Part shown: piece after piece, positions 1 through 10,112 of the stretch
Layout of the letters: each line of letters begins with the position of its first letter
Numbering within the stretch: position 1 is the first letter of the stretch
Assembly: GCA_014529385.2 (NCBI GenBank)
Contig: CM043952.1
Location: 59,933,619 to 59,997,618 of the forward strand
Source of the DNA: Adiantum capillus-veneris
Lineage: Eukaryota > Streptophyta > Polypodiopsida > Polypodiales > Pteridaceae
DNA length: 64,000 nt
Direction of reading: 5' to 3'
Translations under genes and position numbers: made by a program
Notes under the pieces: generated by a model
The model's database searches: none
What the model was told of the DNA's origin: nothing
The model's input: only the letters and a program-made list of their open reading frames with translations

Positions 1-1251
1 TATGCTCTCCCATGGTGAATTAGGGATTGGCAAGGGTTGAAGCAATCCAGGTTGCTTCCCTCTATCAAATTTTGTCTTTTGGCATACCACACATTTAGAA
101 ACATACTCTTGTATGTTCACTTTCATGGTAGGCCAATAGAAATATGTTTCAATTCCCTTTAAGGTAGACTAAATCCCTCTATGCCCCGCATAAGGTGGAG
201 CATGAGATTCATACATTACTTTCTCACATAGTGAGTTAGTAACACATAGTCTATTTCCGTAGAGAAGATAACCATCTTGTAAAGTAAATGGTTCTTCTTT
301 CTTCCCTAATGCAAGGGCTGAAATCACATCTCTAAAATCGGGATCAATAGCGTACTCATCTATCATTGAAGATAGATCATTGTGAGTTGCTATGGAAACC
401 GCATTCACTCTCGGTCGTCTTGAGAGTGCATCAGCTACTTGATTATGCTTGCTAGCAATGTGAGCAATATGAAAATGAAATTGCGAAAGGAAATTTGCCC
501 ACCTCATTTGTTTGTCGGAGAGTTTGGTCTGCATCATGAAGTACTTAAGACTTTGGTGATCCGTTCGCAGAATGAAAGGAGTCCCCAATAAGTGGTGCTT
601 CCATGAGTCTAAGGCATGTAGAACTGCAAGGAGTTCCTTTTCATATATGCCTAGAGCTTGCTCAACAGGGTCGAGCCTTCGACTCTCATAGCCTATGGCG
701 TGCCCTTCTTGGAGCAAAACAGCTCCAAGGCAATCACCACAAGCATCACATTGGACCTCAAATGGTTTTGAGAGATCCGGTAGTGTAAACACATGTTGAG
801 AGATAAGCTTTTCTTTAAGCTTTTCGAAAGCATTGTTCTCCTTAGCAGACCATGTATACCTAACACTTTTCTTTGTTAGGTCATGTAATGGTCCCGCAAT
901 TTGTGAGAACTTTTCTATGAAGCGTTTATAGTATGCACACATACCTATAAAGCTTCTTAGTTCATGAATATTCCTTGGTTTAGGCCATCCTTTTATTACC
1001 TCTAACTTGGATGGATCCATTTGGATGCCATCTTGAGAGATAATGTGACCTAAATACTGAATCTCTTGCAAGAAAAATTCACTTTTCTTTCGATTAACAT
1101 AAAGTTTATTCTCTCTTAAAACTTGAAATATTACCTGGAGGTGTTTCTTGTGTTCGTCTAATGAATTACAGTAGATGATAATATCATCAAAGAACACTCC
1201 AGTGAAGGTTCGATGAGGCCTGAACAGTTTCTCCATCAAGCGGTTGAATGT
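1..1251 (-). pseudogene. Ty3/gypsy pol, 3' half: RT C-terminus, RNase H, start of integrase
   Basis: Read on the minus strand this is the downstream half of a gypsy polyprotein. The reverse transcriptase part begins at the CACTA insertion point and contains FFDD, the form of the catalytic YXDD box seen here, near 1170-1190. An RNase H domain follows, with the usual acidic residues in CDA, YEKEL, RTDH and ADALSR. The integrase zinc-binding domain starts near 200 with the His pair and continues to a CVVC pair near 75-95. An in-frame TAG at 169-171 lies inside the zinc domain, while recognisable integrase continues past it to the window edge, so it is a nonsense mutation and not the true end. 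The domain order RT-RNase H-integrase is that of Ty3/gypsy. The upstream half lies at 9363-10112, on the other side of the CACTA element. Confidence 0.93.
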
Positions 1252-1375
1252 CACTACAAGAGGCTATTCATATTAGCGACGCTCACACAGCGACGCTCAA
1301 AAAAAAACATCCCAGCGTCGCTATGAGCGTCGCAAATTTACTTGTAAATTTGCGACACTCATAGCGATGCCGGCT
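1252..1375 (+). repeat. Left TIR and subterminal hairpin of CACTA A copy 1
   Basis: After the 12-bp terminal repeat come short GCGACGCTCA repeats, then a near-perfect hairpin: 27-bp arms at 1315-1341 and 1344-1370 match at 25 of 27 positions around a 2-base loop. In En/Spm the subterminal repeats bind the TNPA protein; that role is inferred here. Copy 2 keeps the same structure at 40646-40708. Confidence 0.85.
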
Positions 1376-1439
1376 GGGCTAAAAAAATAGCAGAGAGCGC
1401 CCAAAAACTCAGATCTCAGATCTGAGTTTTTCGGCGCCC

Positions 1440-1492
1440 TCAAGCAAGAGCAGGTAACGCTCTCCCTCTCTCTCTCTCTCTCTCTCTCTTCA

Positions 1493-1528
<36 letters not shown>

Positions 1529-1599
1529 AGAGGAAGGAGAACCAGGTATGCTCCTTCCCTCTCCTCACTCTCATGTTCCCTTCCCCTCTTTCTCTCTCC

Positions 1600-1652
<53 letters not shown>

Positions 1653-1656
1653 TGTT

Positions 1657-1710
<54 letters not shown>

Positions 1711-1935
1711 CACAATTATAAACAAAAACGCACACACACATACATAAACAAAGAATGCACACACACATTAAGAGAGGAAAAGAGAGAGAGAGCATGCATA
1801 AACAAAAAACGCACACATTGAGAGAGGAAAAGAGAGATGCATAAACAAAAAACGCACACATTGAGAGAGGAAAAGAGAGCTCAAACATGCATAAACAAAA
1901 AAACGCACACACATTGAGAGAGAAAGAGAGAGAAA
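1440..1935. repeat. Compound microsatellites in the CACTA 5' region
   Basis: Alternating tracts of (CT)n, (AC)n and (GA)n, including CT at about 1463-1490, AC at about 1492-1524, CT/AC at about 1590-1649 and GA at about 1660-1707. After them a roughly 40-60 bp unit containing ATGCATAAACAAAAAACGCACACA and GAGAGAGGAAAAGAGAG is repeated about four times (1740-1935). Open frames here are microsatellite artefacts. The same block occurs in copy 2 (40800-41290), so it belongs to the transposon. Confidence 0.85.
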
Positions 1936-1939
1936 CTAA

Positions 1940-2062
1940 TTTAACGTCGTAGGAAACTAATTAAAATTAAAAGACCTAAAGATCTAGCCGACGAGGAGTT
2001 GAACTCAAGACCTATTATTCAAGAGGGAAATGGCATAACCAATCTATCATACTTGGCATGGG
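1940..2062 (-). repeat. tRNA-derived SINE-like segment inside CACTA A
   Basis: On the minus strand the sequence around 2036-2049 (TAGATTGGTTA) resembles a tRNA A box, and 1996-2012 (GGTCTTGAGTTCAACTC) resembles a B box, at roughly tRNA spacing. A body ending in GTTTCCTACGACGTTAA follows. Similar head and body pieces occur at 15510-15586, 15637-15712, 20545-20690 and 41300-41425. Assignment as a SINE rests on the box-like motifs and on the dispersed copies; no clear TSD was found because the piece lies within another element. Confidence 0.45.
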
Positions 2063-2799
2063 TGATAGAAAGGTTATACCATTTATCTCTTTTTATTGGC
2101 ACACACATCCACACACGCGCACACACACAAGAAGAAGAGAGTCATAACGTCGTAGGAAACTATCCTAAAAGACGTTAAAGATTAGGTTAGATGTAGACTT
2201 ACGTTAAATTAGATTTAGGTTTATTTAAGTTAAATTAGATTAGATTTAGGTTTATTTTTAGTTAGATTTACGTTTATTTACGCTAGATTTAGATTTACGT
2301 TATATAAGATTAGATTTAGGTCTCCATAGACTGCGATGCCTGCATGAAGCGGGTGAAGAAAGCCCTCAATGGAATATAGGGTATTGCTGCCTTCACTCAT
2401 GGTGGGCTCCGTCGATCCAAAAGTACTGGTGAAATGTCTTCAGAAGATAGGGAAGAAGGTGGATCTTCACGGCGGCAAGAGTCACTACATCCCCGACAAT
2501 GACCATCTAGACAACCTCTAGTCATTCAACAGCAACTTCAAAGTTAGTAACAAGAGCAAGAACGGTCCAAAGGGCCAATTGCTGTCGTCATATGTGGATG
2601 GAGATGAGGTAGCGTCACCGCCGGAAGTTAACTCTCACATCTTTAGTGATGAGAATGCCAACTCTTGCCGAGTTATGTGAAAAATAAGTTTTAAGGTTCT
2701 TATAATCCCTGTTAGTTTAGTTCTTTGTTTTTAATATAACATAATTTACGTTAGATTTAGATTTATGTTATATTAGATTAGACTTAGGTTTATTTAGGT

Positions 2800-2843
<44 letters not shown>

Positions 2844-3261
2844 ACAAGAAGAAGAGAGTTTTAACGTCGTAAGAAACTATCCCAAAAGACGTTAAAGATT
2901 AGGTTAGATGTAGACTTACATTAAATTAGATTTATGTTTATTTTTAGTTAGATTTACGTTTATTTACGTTAGATCGAGTCCACGCAAGAATTACTTACGG
3001 TTTAGGGTTTAGAGTTAGACGAACAGTGAAAAGATCTACTGTGAAAAGATGTTAAGATGCTGTGAAGTGCTACAGCTAGAGAAGAGGCAAAGGGGTTTTG
3101 TCCACTACATGCAGTATCATGTAGACGTGGGTCTGTAGATTTCTTGTACCCACAAATATAGGTATTGACCAATAAAGATGAGATTATAACCCGGTGGTTC
3201 TGATCTCCGTGCACCTCTAGACCGAGGTCTGCGGGGATTGGACATGACTAGAGAATGTGAG

Positions 3262-3319
<58 letters not shown>

Positions 3320-3381
3320 GACGAAGAATGCCAATAGAATATTAAATTTGTTGTCCAGGTTATAAGATTTTTATCCTCATT
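2063..3381 (+). other. 5' non-coding region of CACTA A copy 1
   Basis: No convincing gene. It contains repeats of TTAGATTTAGGTTTATTT-type sequence, two further SINE-tail-like pieces (TAACGTCGTAGGAAACTATCC near 2142-2180 and 2862-2900), an (AC)n tract near 2803-2840 and a (GA)n tract at about 3263-3316. The first TNP2 ATG follows at 3382. Copy 2 has the same region (41430-42729) with a shorter GA tract. Confidence 0.6.
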
Positions 3382-6300
3382 ATGAGTAGTGACGAGGATG
3401 TGGGACCGTCCAACCGAAACACCTATCTCTCAACGAGGGTCTTTTGTCCTTGTAATCAATGCAAGCATGCTGTGCGACGGACAAGACGTGTTTCTTTGCA
3501 GAACGTTCGCGAATTTGGCGAGTTCGATCCATCTATTATAGATCGAGTTGTTGCCAATTATAACTCGTCGGACTCTGACGCTGGCCAACAAGCAGCAATC
3601 TTGCAACCCAATAGACGTGTTCGCAGGCGCTTTGGTCAAGCAGCATATGTGAGGCCACAAGATGTAGCCTCTGACAGCTCGGGGGATGATCATGTAGAGC
3701 ACATTCCCAACGAGGCAATGTTTGAGCCCGAGATTGATGAAATGATCGAGACGATCATGGATTCAGAAAAGCTTATCTATGATGATATGAAAAGTGAAGC
3801 CGATACGCCATTGTATAATGGAGCACGTATGTCTAGATTGAAAGCACTCCTGGTTCTTCTCAACATGCAGGCAAAGTTTGGATGGAGTGACACTAGCGTC
3901 ACAGCGCTTTTCAGGTGATCTATTACAATTAGTTTACTTTAATAAAACTCTAAATGTATAATGATCTGATAGATTTTCACACGACTGTATCGTATTTTTA
4001 TGTTGTGTAGATTGCTTAAAGAGCACATACTACCAGCTGACAATGTGATGCCAGATTCCCGAGATGAAGCAAGAAAGATTTTGCGAAACTTGGGGATGGA
4101 TTACAATTCTATCCACGCTTGTCCTAATGACTGCATTCTTTTCAGAGGGGAATACATAGACATGGAGAAGTGTCCGAAATGTGATTCCGAAAGATATCGA
4201 GTAGATCTCCACGGGACAAAAAATCCACAAAAGGTTTTGCGACATTTTCCTCTGCTTCCTCGCATCAAGCATTTCTTCGAATGTAAGTCCATGGCCGCCC
4301 TAGCATCATGGCATGAGGAGAATAAATCTTTGGATGGTGTGCTACGAATTCCTGCAGATTGCGCAGCCTGGAAACAAAAAGATGGAACATGGTCGGATTT
4401 TGCCAGGGAAGCTCGAAATTTGCACTTAGGCCTGGCTATGGATGGCGTAAATCCATTTGGTCAAAGATCAACATCTTACAGTGTATGGCCCGTTGTCATC
4501 GTCAACTACAACATTCCCCCGTGGTTGACTACGAAGAAGGGGCACCTATGGCTAAGCTTGATTGTGCCAGGGCGATATAAAGTGGAGAATATGGATGTGT
4601 ATCTTCGTCCACTATTGGAAGAGCTACAACAATTGTGGATTGGCATAGAGGTGGTGGATATGAACCGACACACAGGACGACGAAATGCTTTGATCAGAGG
4701 CATTCTAATGTGGACCATGCATGACTATCCCGGGCTAACAGAATGCTCAGGTGATCTATTGACACTCCTCACTCAAACACTGTAAATCTTGTTTTTTCCC
4801 ATAGTTGATCTATTATCATGTGTATACATGCAGGGCTTCAAACAAGCGGATACAGAGCATGTGTCACATGTGGACCTAGACTGAATGCACGTAGGGAGCC
4901 CTCACTGAAGAAGCAAATCTACGAAGGTCATCAAGCGTATCTTCCAGAGAATCATGTGTTACGCGATGGCTTTTTGGGAAGAGAGTCACCAAGGATGTCT
5001 GCACAAGCATGGTTAGAGCAGAAGGAGATGTGCGATGAAGGATTGCCTCCAGGGATGAAGAGACTATCTCTATGGTACGAGTTACCATACTGGCCCTGAC
5101 TCATGATCAATCACTTGCTCGATCCAATGCACATATTCAAGAATGTGGGTAATCTACTATGGGACCATCTGACCGGCAAGAAAGATACTTTGGGAGCCAG
5201 AGTTGACCTTAGAAATGTGGATCGTATGGAGCAATATTGGCCGCAAACAGCGTCTGATGGATCGATAAAACTCCCTAAAGCACCATGTATTTTCACAAGA
5301 GCCCAAGAACACAAAGTAAAAGAGACCATTCGATCTTTGCGGACCCCCGCTGACGTAATGCACTCGCTCCGAACGTGTTTTACTAAAGAAGGAAAGCTTA
5401 CCGGTTTGAAGTCACACAATTGGCATAAAATGTGTCAGGTACGTTCATAGTGGACTTTAATATCATTGCATAAAATGTGGACTTTAATATCATTGATGCA
5501 CATACTTTATAGTTTATTTTACCGGTTGCCATTGAGGGATGTTTGTCTCTCGACATCCGTAACACAATCTACAAACTTGCAAAGCTGGTGCAATGGATCT
5601 CACAAAAGGAGATCAACATAGACTCCATACCATTCGCCAAACTAAATGCTGCGGAGCTTGTGTGCATGTTTGAGAAACATTTTCCTACTACCATGCTAAC
5701 CATTCAGGTGCATCTTCTTGTTCACATAGTTGATGAGGTGGAAATAGCTGGCACAGCTCATTCCAGATGGATGTTCTTCTTAGAACGTTTCATGAAAACG
5801 CTTAAGGGATATGTGCGTCAAAAGGCACGTCCGGAGGGTAGCATGGCAGAAGGTTGGTTGGTATCAGAGTCCCTAGTGTACATTGGAGAGTGGCTAGACG
5901 GATTTGATAAAGCTCGGGACACGCTATGGCGAACCATAGATGATGAGCGCATATCTGGGATTGTCATGTGCAATCTCGGTGTTGAGAAGAAGATGACGGA
6001 AGATCTAGAGGCTAAAATCAACCGATTTTGCATGCTTCACAATCCAGTGATGCAAAAGTGGATTTCACAATATAAGGATGCAAAGCAAGAGCGACAAAGG
6101 GCACGAATCGAGTGGAGACGGGGAAGACGACCACCGATGCACTATCCGACGGTTCTGGAGAGCCTACCAACATTCATGAGCTTAAGATGGTTTCACAACC
6201 AATTGAAAAGCGCACAACAATGCGGTGACGAAGTGACTGAGGAAGAGTGGGAGTACTCTCGGGGTTGCACGACCAAGGTAAGTTTGCAATGTACGACTAG

Positions 6301-7110
6301 CTAGTGACTTTATTTCTAAACGTTTGAACGGCCACTCATAATCTTTGTTCGTTGTAGTATAAGTCATACACAGCAGCATGGTGTAAAGGTCGACATTTTA
6401 GGGTGGAACGGATCGACAAAAAGCGTTTTACTCAAGATTGTGGAATCATGGCAAAATTTGAACAGTCTAGTCGACGACGTTCCTCTGATGCAGATCCTGT
6501 GGTGGCGGAACTCACTTACTTCGGCACGCTACAAGAGATTTTGAGGATTGATTACAGAGGATTTTTTGTCGACTTGTTCGACGTGCAATGGTTCAAGATA
6601 ATCATGGAGGGTCGCAACGCTACTGTGCGTAGTGGAGAGTCTGGTTTTCTTGATGTGGATTCTACTAAGAAATGGAATGACCTAAGAGACACTTTCGTAC
6701 TACCCGAGCATTGTGAACAAGTAAGTATGTAAATAGTTAACATCCCCCTTTTACAAGTTATGTGCTTGAAAGCTCTCATGTAAGTTATGTGGCTCTGGCA
6801 GGTAATATTTCATCCTACAAAGTCTACATCAAACTGGTGGTACGTCATAGAGGTAGCCCCTCGTAGTGCAAGGACGTATGAAGGCTACCATGTGCCAATC
6901 ACAACAGCATCAATGGAGGAGATCAGAGAAGATGCTCAAGCAGAAGCCGCTGCGGTGGTGCCAGACGAGCATCAAGATGCTACTACTCTATATGGGGTGC
7001 ATGCAGAGGAGCTACAAAATGAAACAGAGGATATGTGTTTAAACAGAGAGCTCTATATAGATATAGGAAGTTATGCTGAGTTATGCGAGGATGAGAGAGA
7101 GATCTCTTAA
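3382..7110 (+). pseudogene. TNP2: TNP2-like CACTA transposase, six exons, one nonsense codon
   Basis: TNP2-type proteins cut and join CACTA ends in the nucleus. Exons with GT-AG borders and a consistent frame are 3382-3914, 4011-4750, 4834-5438, 5513-6277, 6358-6720 and 6802-7110, giving 1104 residues, typical for TNP2. A CPCNQC motif lies at about residues 22-27. The Transposase_21 core follows, with CPNDC at 215-219, a likely first catalytic Asp in MDGVNPF (D322) and a second in LLDPMHIFKN (D521). Exon 4 carries DUF4218 and exons 5-6 carry DUF4216 (FFVDLFDVQWFK). Codon 513 is TGA (5097-5099), where copy 2 has CGA, so this copy would end just before D521. Otherwise the frame is open from ATG to stop. 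The second transposon gene follows 270 bp downstream. Confidence 0.93.
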
Positions 7111-7382
7111 AGCCACAAATATTGTATTTGAACAATTTTGCTCTGTGTTGTAAAAACTTTGGCTCTCTAAGTACCTTCCATGGTGTATAACGCTCTTTTC
7201 TACTCGCGCTCACATCTTTTGATTGAAAATTCTGAGTTTTCGACTTGCCTCTTCTATCACTCAATTCATTGCGTCATTGTATTTATATGCGTCATTACGT
7301 CATTGTATTTAATGGTCTTTGCGTCATTGTCTACTCTATTCATTCAATATTAAGTTTAAATATTCGTGTGTTTAATGCAGGT

Positions 7383-8700
7383 ATGGATGATGAGGAGTTT
7401 CTTTCTTCTTTGTCACCGCAGTAGAGACAGTGGTACGTGGAGCGTCATCGCTCTGGCGCATCATCGCGCGTTCCTACTCCATCTGCATCGCCCTCTCTTT
7501 CGGAGCATTCGGCGCACTCCGAAGCTTCGGCGTCGACGAGACGAGCTTCACACTCGTCTAGACACCGGCGCTCTAGTGGTGGCGGTGGCGGTTGTTGTGG
7601 GGATTCCACCGCCGATGCCTCCACACCGCCTCGTGTTCGACGAGGCTCTTTACCCTCCCCTTCTTTGCCCGCCCCCACACCAGCCACAGCATCGCCATCT
7701 ACGCCAGGTTTTGCGCAGCTGACTGTTTCTAGCAGCTACACACCTCTACCTACTCCGCCAGGAGCCACCCCACTCGACACTCCTCGCTTGGGGGCCTAGA
7801 CACCGGTGGAGACACTTGACGTCCGTACCCCCATCGACACGCCGCTAGAGACCCCTGCCGGGACACCCAGGTTCACGCGTCACTGGCCAGAGGGCTTCAC
7901 GCGTCACGCGTCACTCGACTTCAGCGGCGGCATCATCATGGATGATGACGGCAAGAAGGTGGTCTCGCGCATGCGTGGTCTTTGCTCTCAGCTGTTTAGA
8001 CACTACATACTAAACAAATGGAGTGAAGTACCAAGTGATTTAAAAAACAGAGTCACATCAGCATACTTCATGATGAGTTTCCCGTTCCAACACGGGATCA
8101 ACGCTTCAATGAAGACCTGATGAAGATTCGAATGCACGAATAGTGCAAACACAAGCGTTCCGAAGTGCAAAAAGCAATCAAGCATAGGTGGAACAGGCCA
8201 GATTGACTGGCCAAAGAAGATTGGAAGAATGCGAAGAAAGCAGCGCGCGAGAATCCCGACAAGTGGAAGCAACAAAAGGATGCAGCCAGAGCGCAAGTAG
8301 AGGCAGGGAGCTCGCACCACTTGGGGAGCGGTGGATGGGCATCATTTGAGGCCGATTTTGTAAGTGTTTTCGCATTGCTCTTTATGTTCGATAGTTTAGG
8401 CTTTATGAGTTTTTTAATTCTAACATAATGAAATCTTTGTATGTTTTGACAGTGGTCGATGACAGGACATGATCCCACACCGTACGAGCGCGAGTACGCA
8501 GGCAGGAAGGGATTAAACGCCCTGATGGACATTCTCAGTTCTCGCGGCGGCATGGTTAGTATTAGGGTTTACTCTTTTCTATTTTTTGTATTGTTTTATA
8601 AATGTCGTTATATGTTTATACTTGCTGAAAGCTGTCTTATTGTCTTTTTTTGCAGAATCCGACAGATACACCGCTTGGACGCGATGAGACGTCTGACTAG
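7383..8700 (+). pseudogene. Second CACTA A gene, Transposase_24-like, degraded
   Basis: It starts MDDEEF at 7383 after a TTTAATGCAG acceptor. The first part is rich in Ser, Pro and Thr, with SSRHRRSSGGGGGCC and repeated TP dipeptides. The second part (RPDWLAKEDWKNAKKAA type, best read from copy 2) resembles the plant Transposase_24 family, thought to play the TNPA-like DNA-binding role. Introns fit at 8360-8452 and 8555-8655, with a stop at 8698-8700. Damage: TAG at 7422, TAG at 7797, a frame change near 8041-8070, TAG at 8141 (TAC in copy 2) and TGA at 8204 (TGG in copy 2). The frame change could hide an unrecognised intron. Confidence 0.75.
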
Positions 8701-9069
8701 ACGACGTCAGTTTAGCCATAGCTAGATAGCATTAGTTTAGGGTTTCTCATAGCTTATGTATCATGAGACGGATTTTATACGTCTTTTTGAACCATGTATA
8801 TTATTACATTTGTCACCGCAGTTCATTTTGCCAATCAATTCTTTATGCCTATGATGTTGTACAATTGTCATTATTATATTTGCCAATCAATTCATTTTGC
8901 CTATGATGTGTACAATTGTCAATTTTACGCTTGTCAATTTTGCAAACAATGCGTCTTGTGGGTGACTATTTTGGGTGTATTATCTACCCTTGCACTTTTT
9001 TTAAAAAGTGAATCAAGTACAATATGGTTGATGGGTGGCAGGGCATTCAATGCCCTGTCACCAAAAAAA
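8701..9069 (+). other. 3' non-coding stretch of CACTA A copy 1
   Basis: AT-rich sequence after the second gene, with diverged direct repeats of a TTGTCAATTTTGCC-like unit at 8805-8950. No gene seen. Copy 2 has the same stretch (45613-45960). Confidence 0.6.
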
Positions 9070-9362
9070 TTTCTCTCGGGCGTCGCTATAACCGTCGCTA
9101 TTTATGGCTCTGTAGCGTCGCTATAAGCGTCGCTATAGACTTCTGTGTAAACGTCGCTATGACCGTCGCTATAGGCATCGCTATATGCGTCGCTATACGC
9201 GTCGCTATATAACAACGCTCATAGCGACGCATATAGCGACGGTTATAGTGACGCTCTCGTTGTGACGCTATTAGCGACGGTTTTAGCGACGCCGGGGGTT
9301 ATAAAAACCCAGTGTATTTCCGTCGCTAACAGCGTCACAAGAGCACACAACCTCTTGTAGTG
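9070..9362 (+). repeat. Right subterminal repeat array and TIR of CACTA A copy 1
   Basis: About nine direct copies of CGTCGCTAT (9077-9205) are followed by about six inverted copies of AGCGACG (9215-9290), so the array is itself a large inverted repeat centred near 9210. It then runs through CCGTCGCTAACAGCGTCAC to the terminal CCTCTTGTAGTG. This arrangement fits multiple binding sites for the element-encoded proteins. Copy 2 has a shorter version (45995-46240). Confidence 0.85.
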
Positions 9363-10112
9363 TGTGGCTCGTGCATTGGTCAAGCCAAAAGGCATGAGAA
9401 TGTATTCGTAAAGACCAAATGTGGTGCGAAATGCGGTCTTTACAATGTCTTGATCGACTATCCTTATTTGATGATAGCCACTTTTTAGGTCAATCCTACT
9501 GAAGTAGGTCGATCCTTGTAGCTTATCAAATAGGTCTTCTACCCGTGAAACGGGAAACCTATTTTTGATAGTGATTCTATTTAGTGCTCTATAGTCGACA
9601 CACATACGATATGTGCCATCTTTCTTTTGCACTAATAGCACAGGTGAGCAAAATGGAGATGAGCTAGGCCTAACCATGCCCTTCTCAACTAACTCATGCA
9701 CTTGCCGCATAATCTCCTCTTGTTGAGCTTGAGAAACTCTATAAGGAGATTTGTTAGGCGGTGAACTTCCTGGAAGAAGTTCAATTGCATGGTCATCATT
9801 ACCTCGTTTAGGAGGTAGCTCACAAGGGATGTCGTCAATAAAAACATCTTGAAACCCCTTGAGAAAATTGGATAACTCTAATTCCTTTTGGTTGCTTTTA
9901 TTTTCTTTTGCTAAAGCATTAGGTTCATTTTGAGAATCTTTAACAAAAATCATGTACACGGAAATAGAGCTCTTTATTGACTTGTTGAAAGCTGGTGTAT
10001 ATACAATGGGGATATTGTTACCCATTTCCTTAGCATCTATATACATGTCTTTTTCCCTGAACTTAAAGGATATTCTCCTTTCAGGAAATTTAACATTGGC
10101 AGCCAGGCGGTC
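9363..10112 (-). pseudogene. Ty3/gypsy pol, 5' half: start of reverse transcriptase
   Basis: On the minus strand this contains the fingers and first palm part of a gypsy [21 protein letters not shown], then [14 protein letters not shown] with the first catalytic Asp, then MPFGLTNA at the CACTA junction. The frame is open from the junction up to 10112. A one-base excess in the run at 10113-10116 separates it from the protease frame upstream. The other half of the domain is at 1-1251. The break is a precise transposon insertion, with the target duplication as the only added bases besides the element. Confidence 0.93.

Larger units (their letters stand above)
1252..9362 (+). mobile_element. CACTA (En/Spm) DNA transposon, family A copy 1, full length
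   Basis: The element starts CACTACAAGAGG and ends with its exact reverse complement CCTCTTGTAGTG. It is flanked by the 3-bp target duplication TGT (1249-1251 and 9363-9365), the expected size for CACTA elements. Both ends carry GCGACG/CGTCGC subterminal repeats. Two genes lie inside on the plus strand: a six-exon TNP2-like transposase and a second Transposase_24-like gene. It interrupts a gypsy reverse transcriptase on the minus strand. Length is 8111 bp. Both genes carry nonsense changes, so this copy cannot make its own complete transposase. A 5.7-kb deletion relative lies at 40582-46240. Confidence 0.96.

Noticed and set aside
1573-1912. Open frames of repeated Ser-Leu, Arg-Glu, Thr-His and Cys-Val
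   Set aside because: They are translations of CT, GA and AC microsatellites; the same applies near 16650, 31130-31600, 32150-32340, 40760-41270 and 56650.
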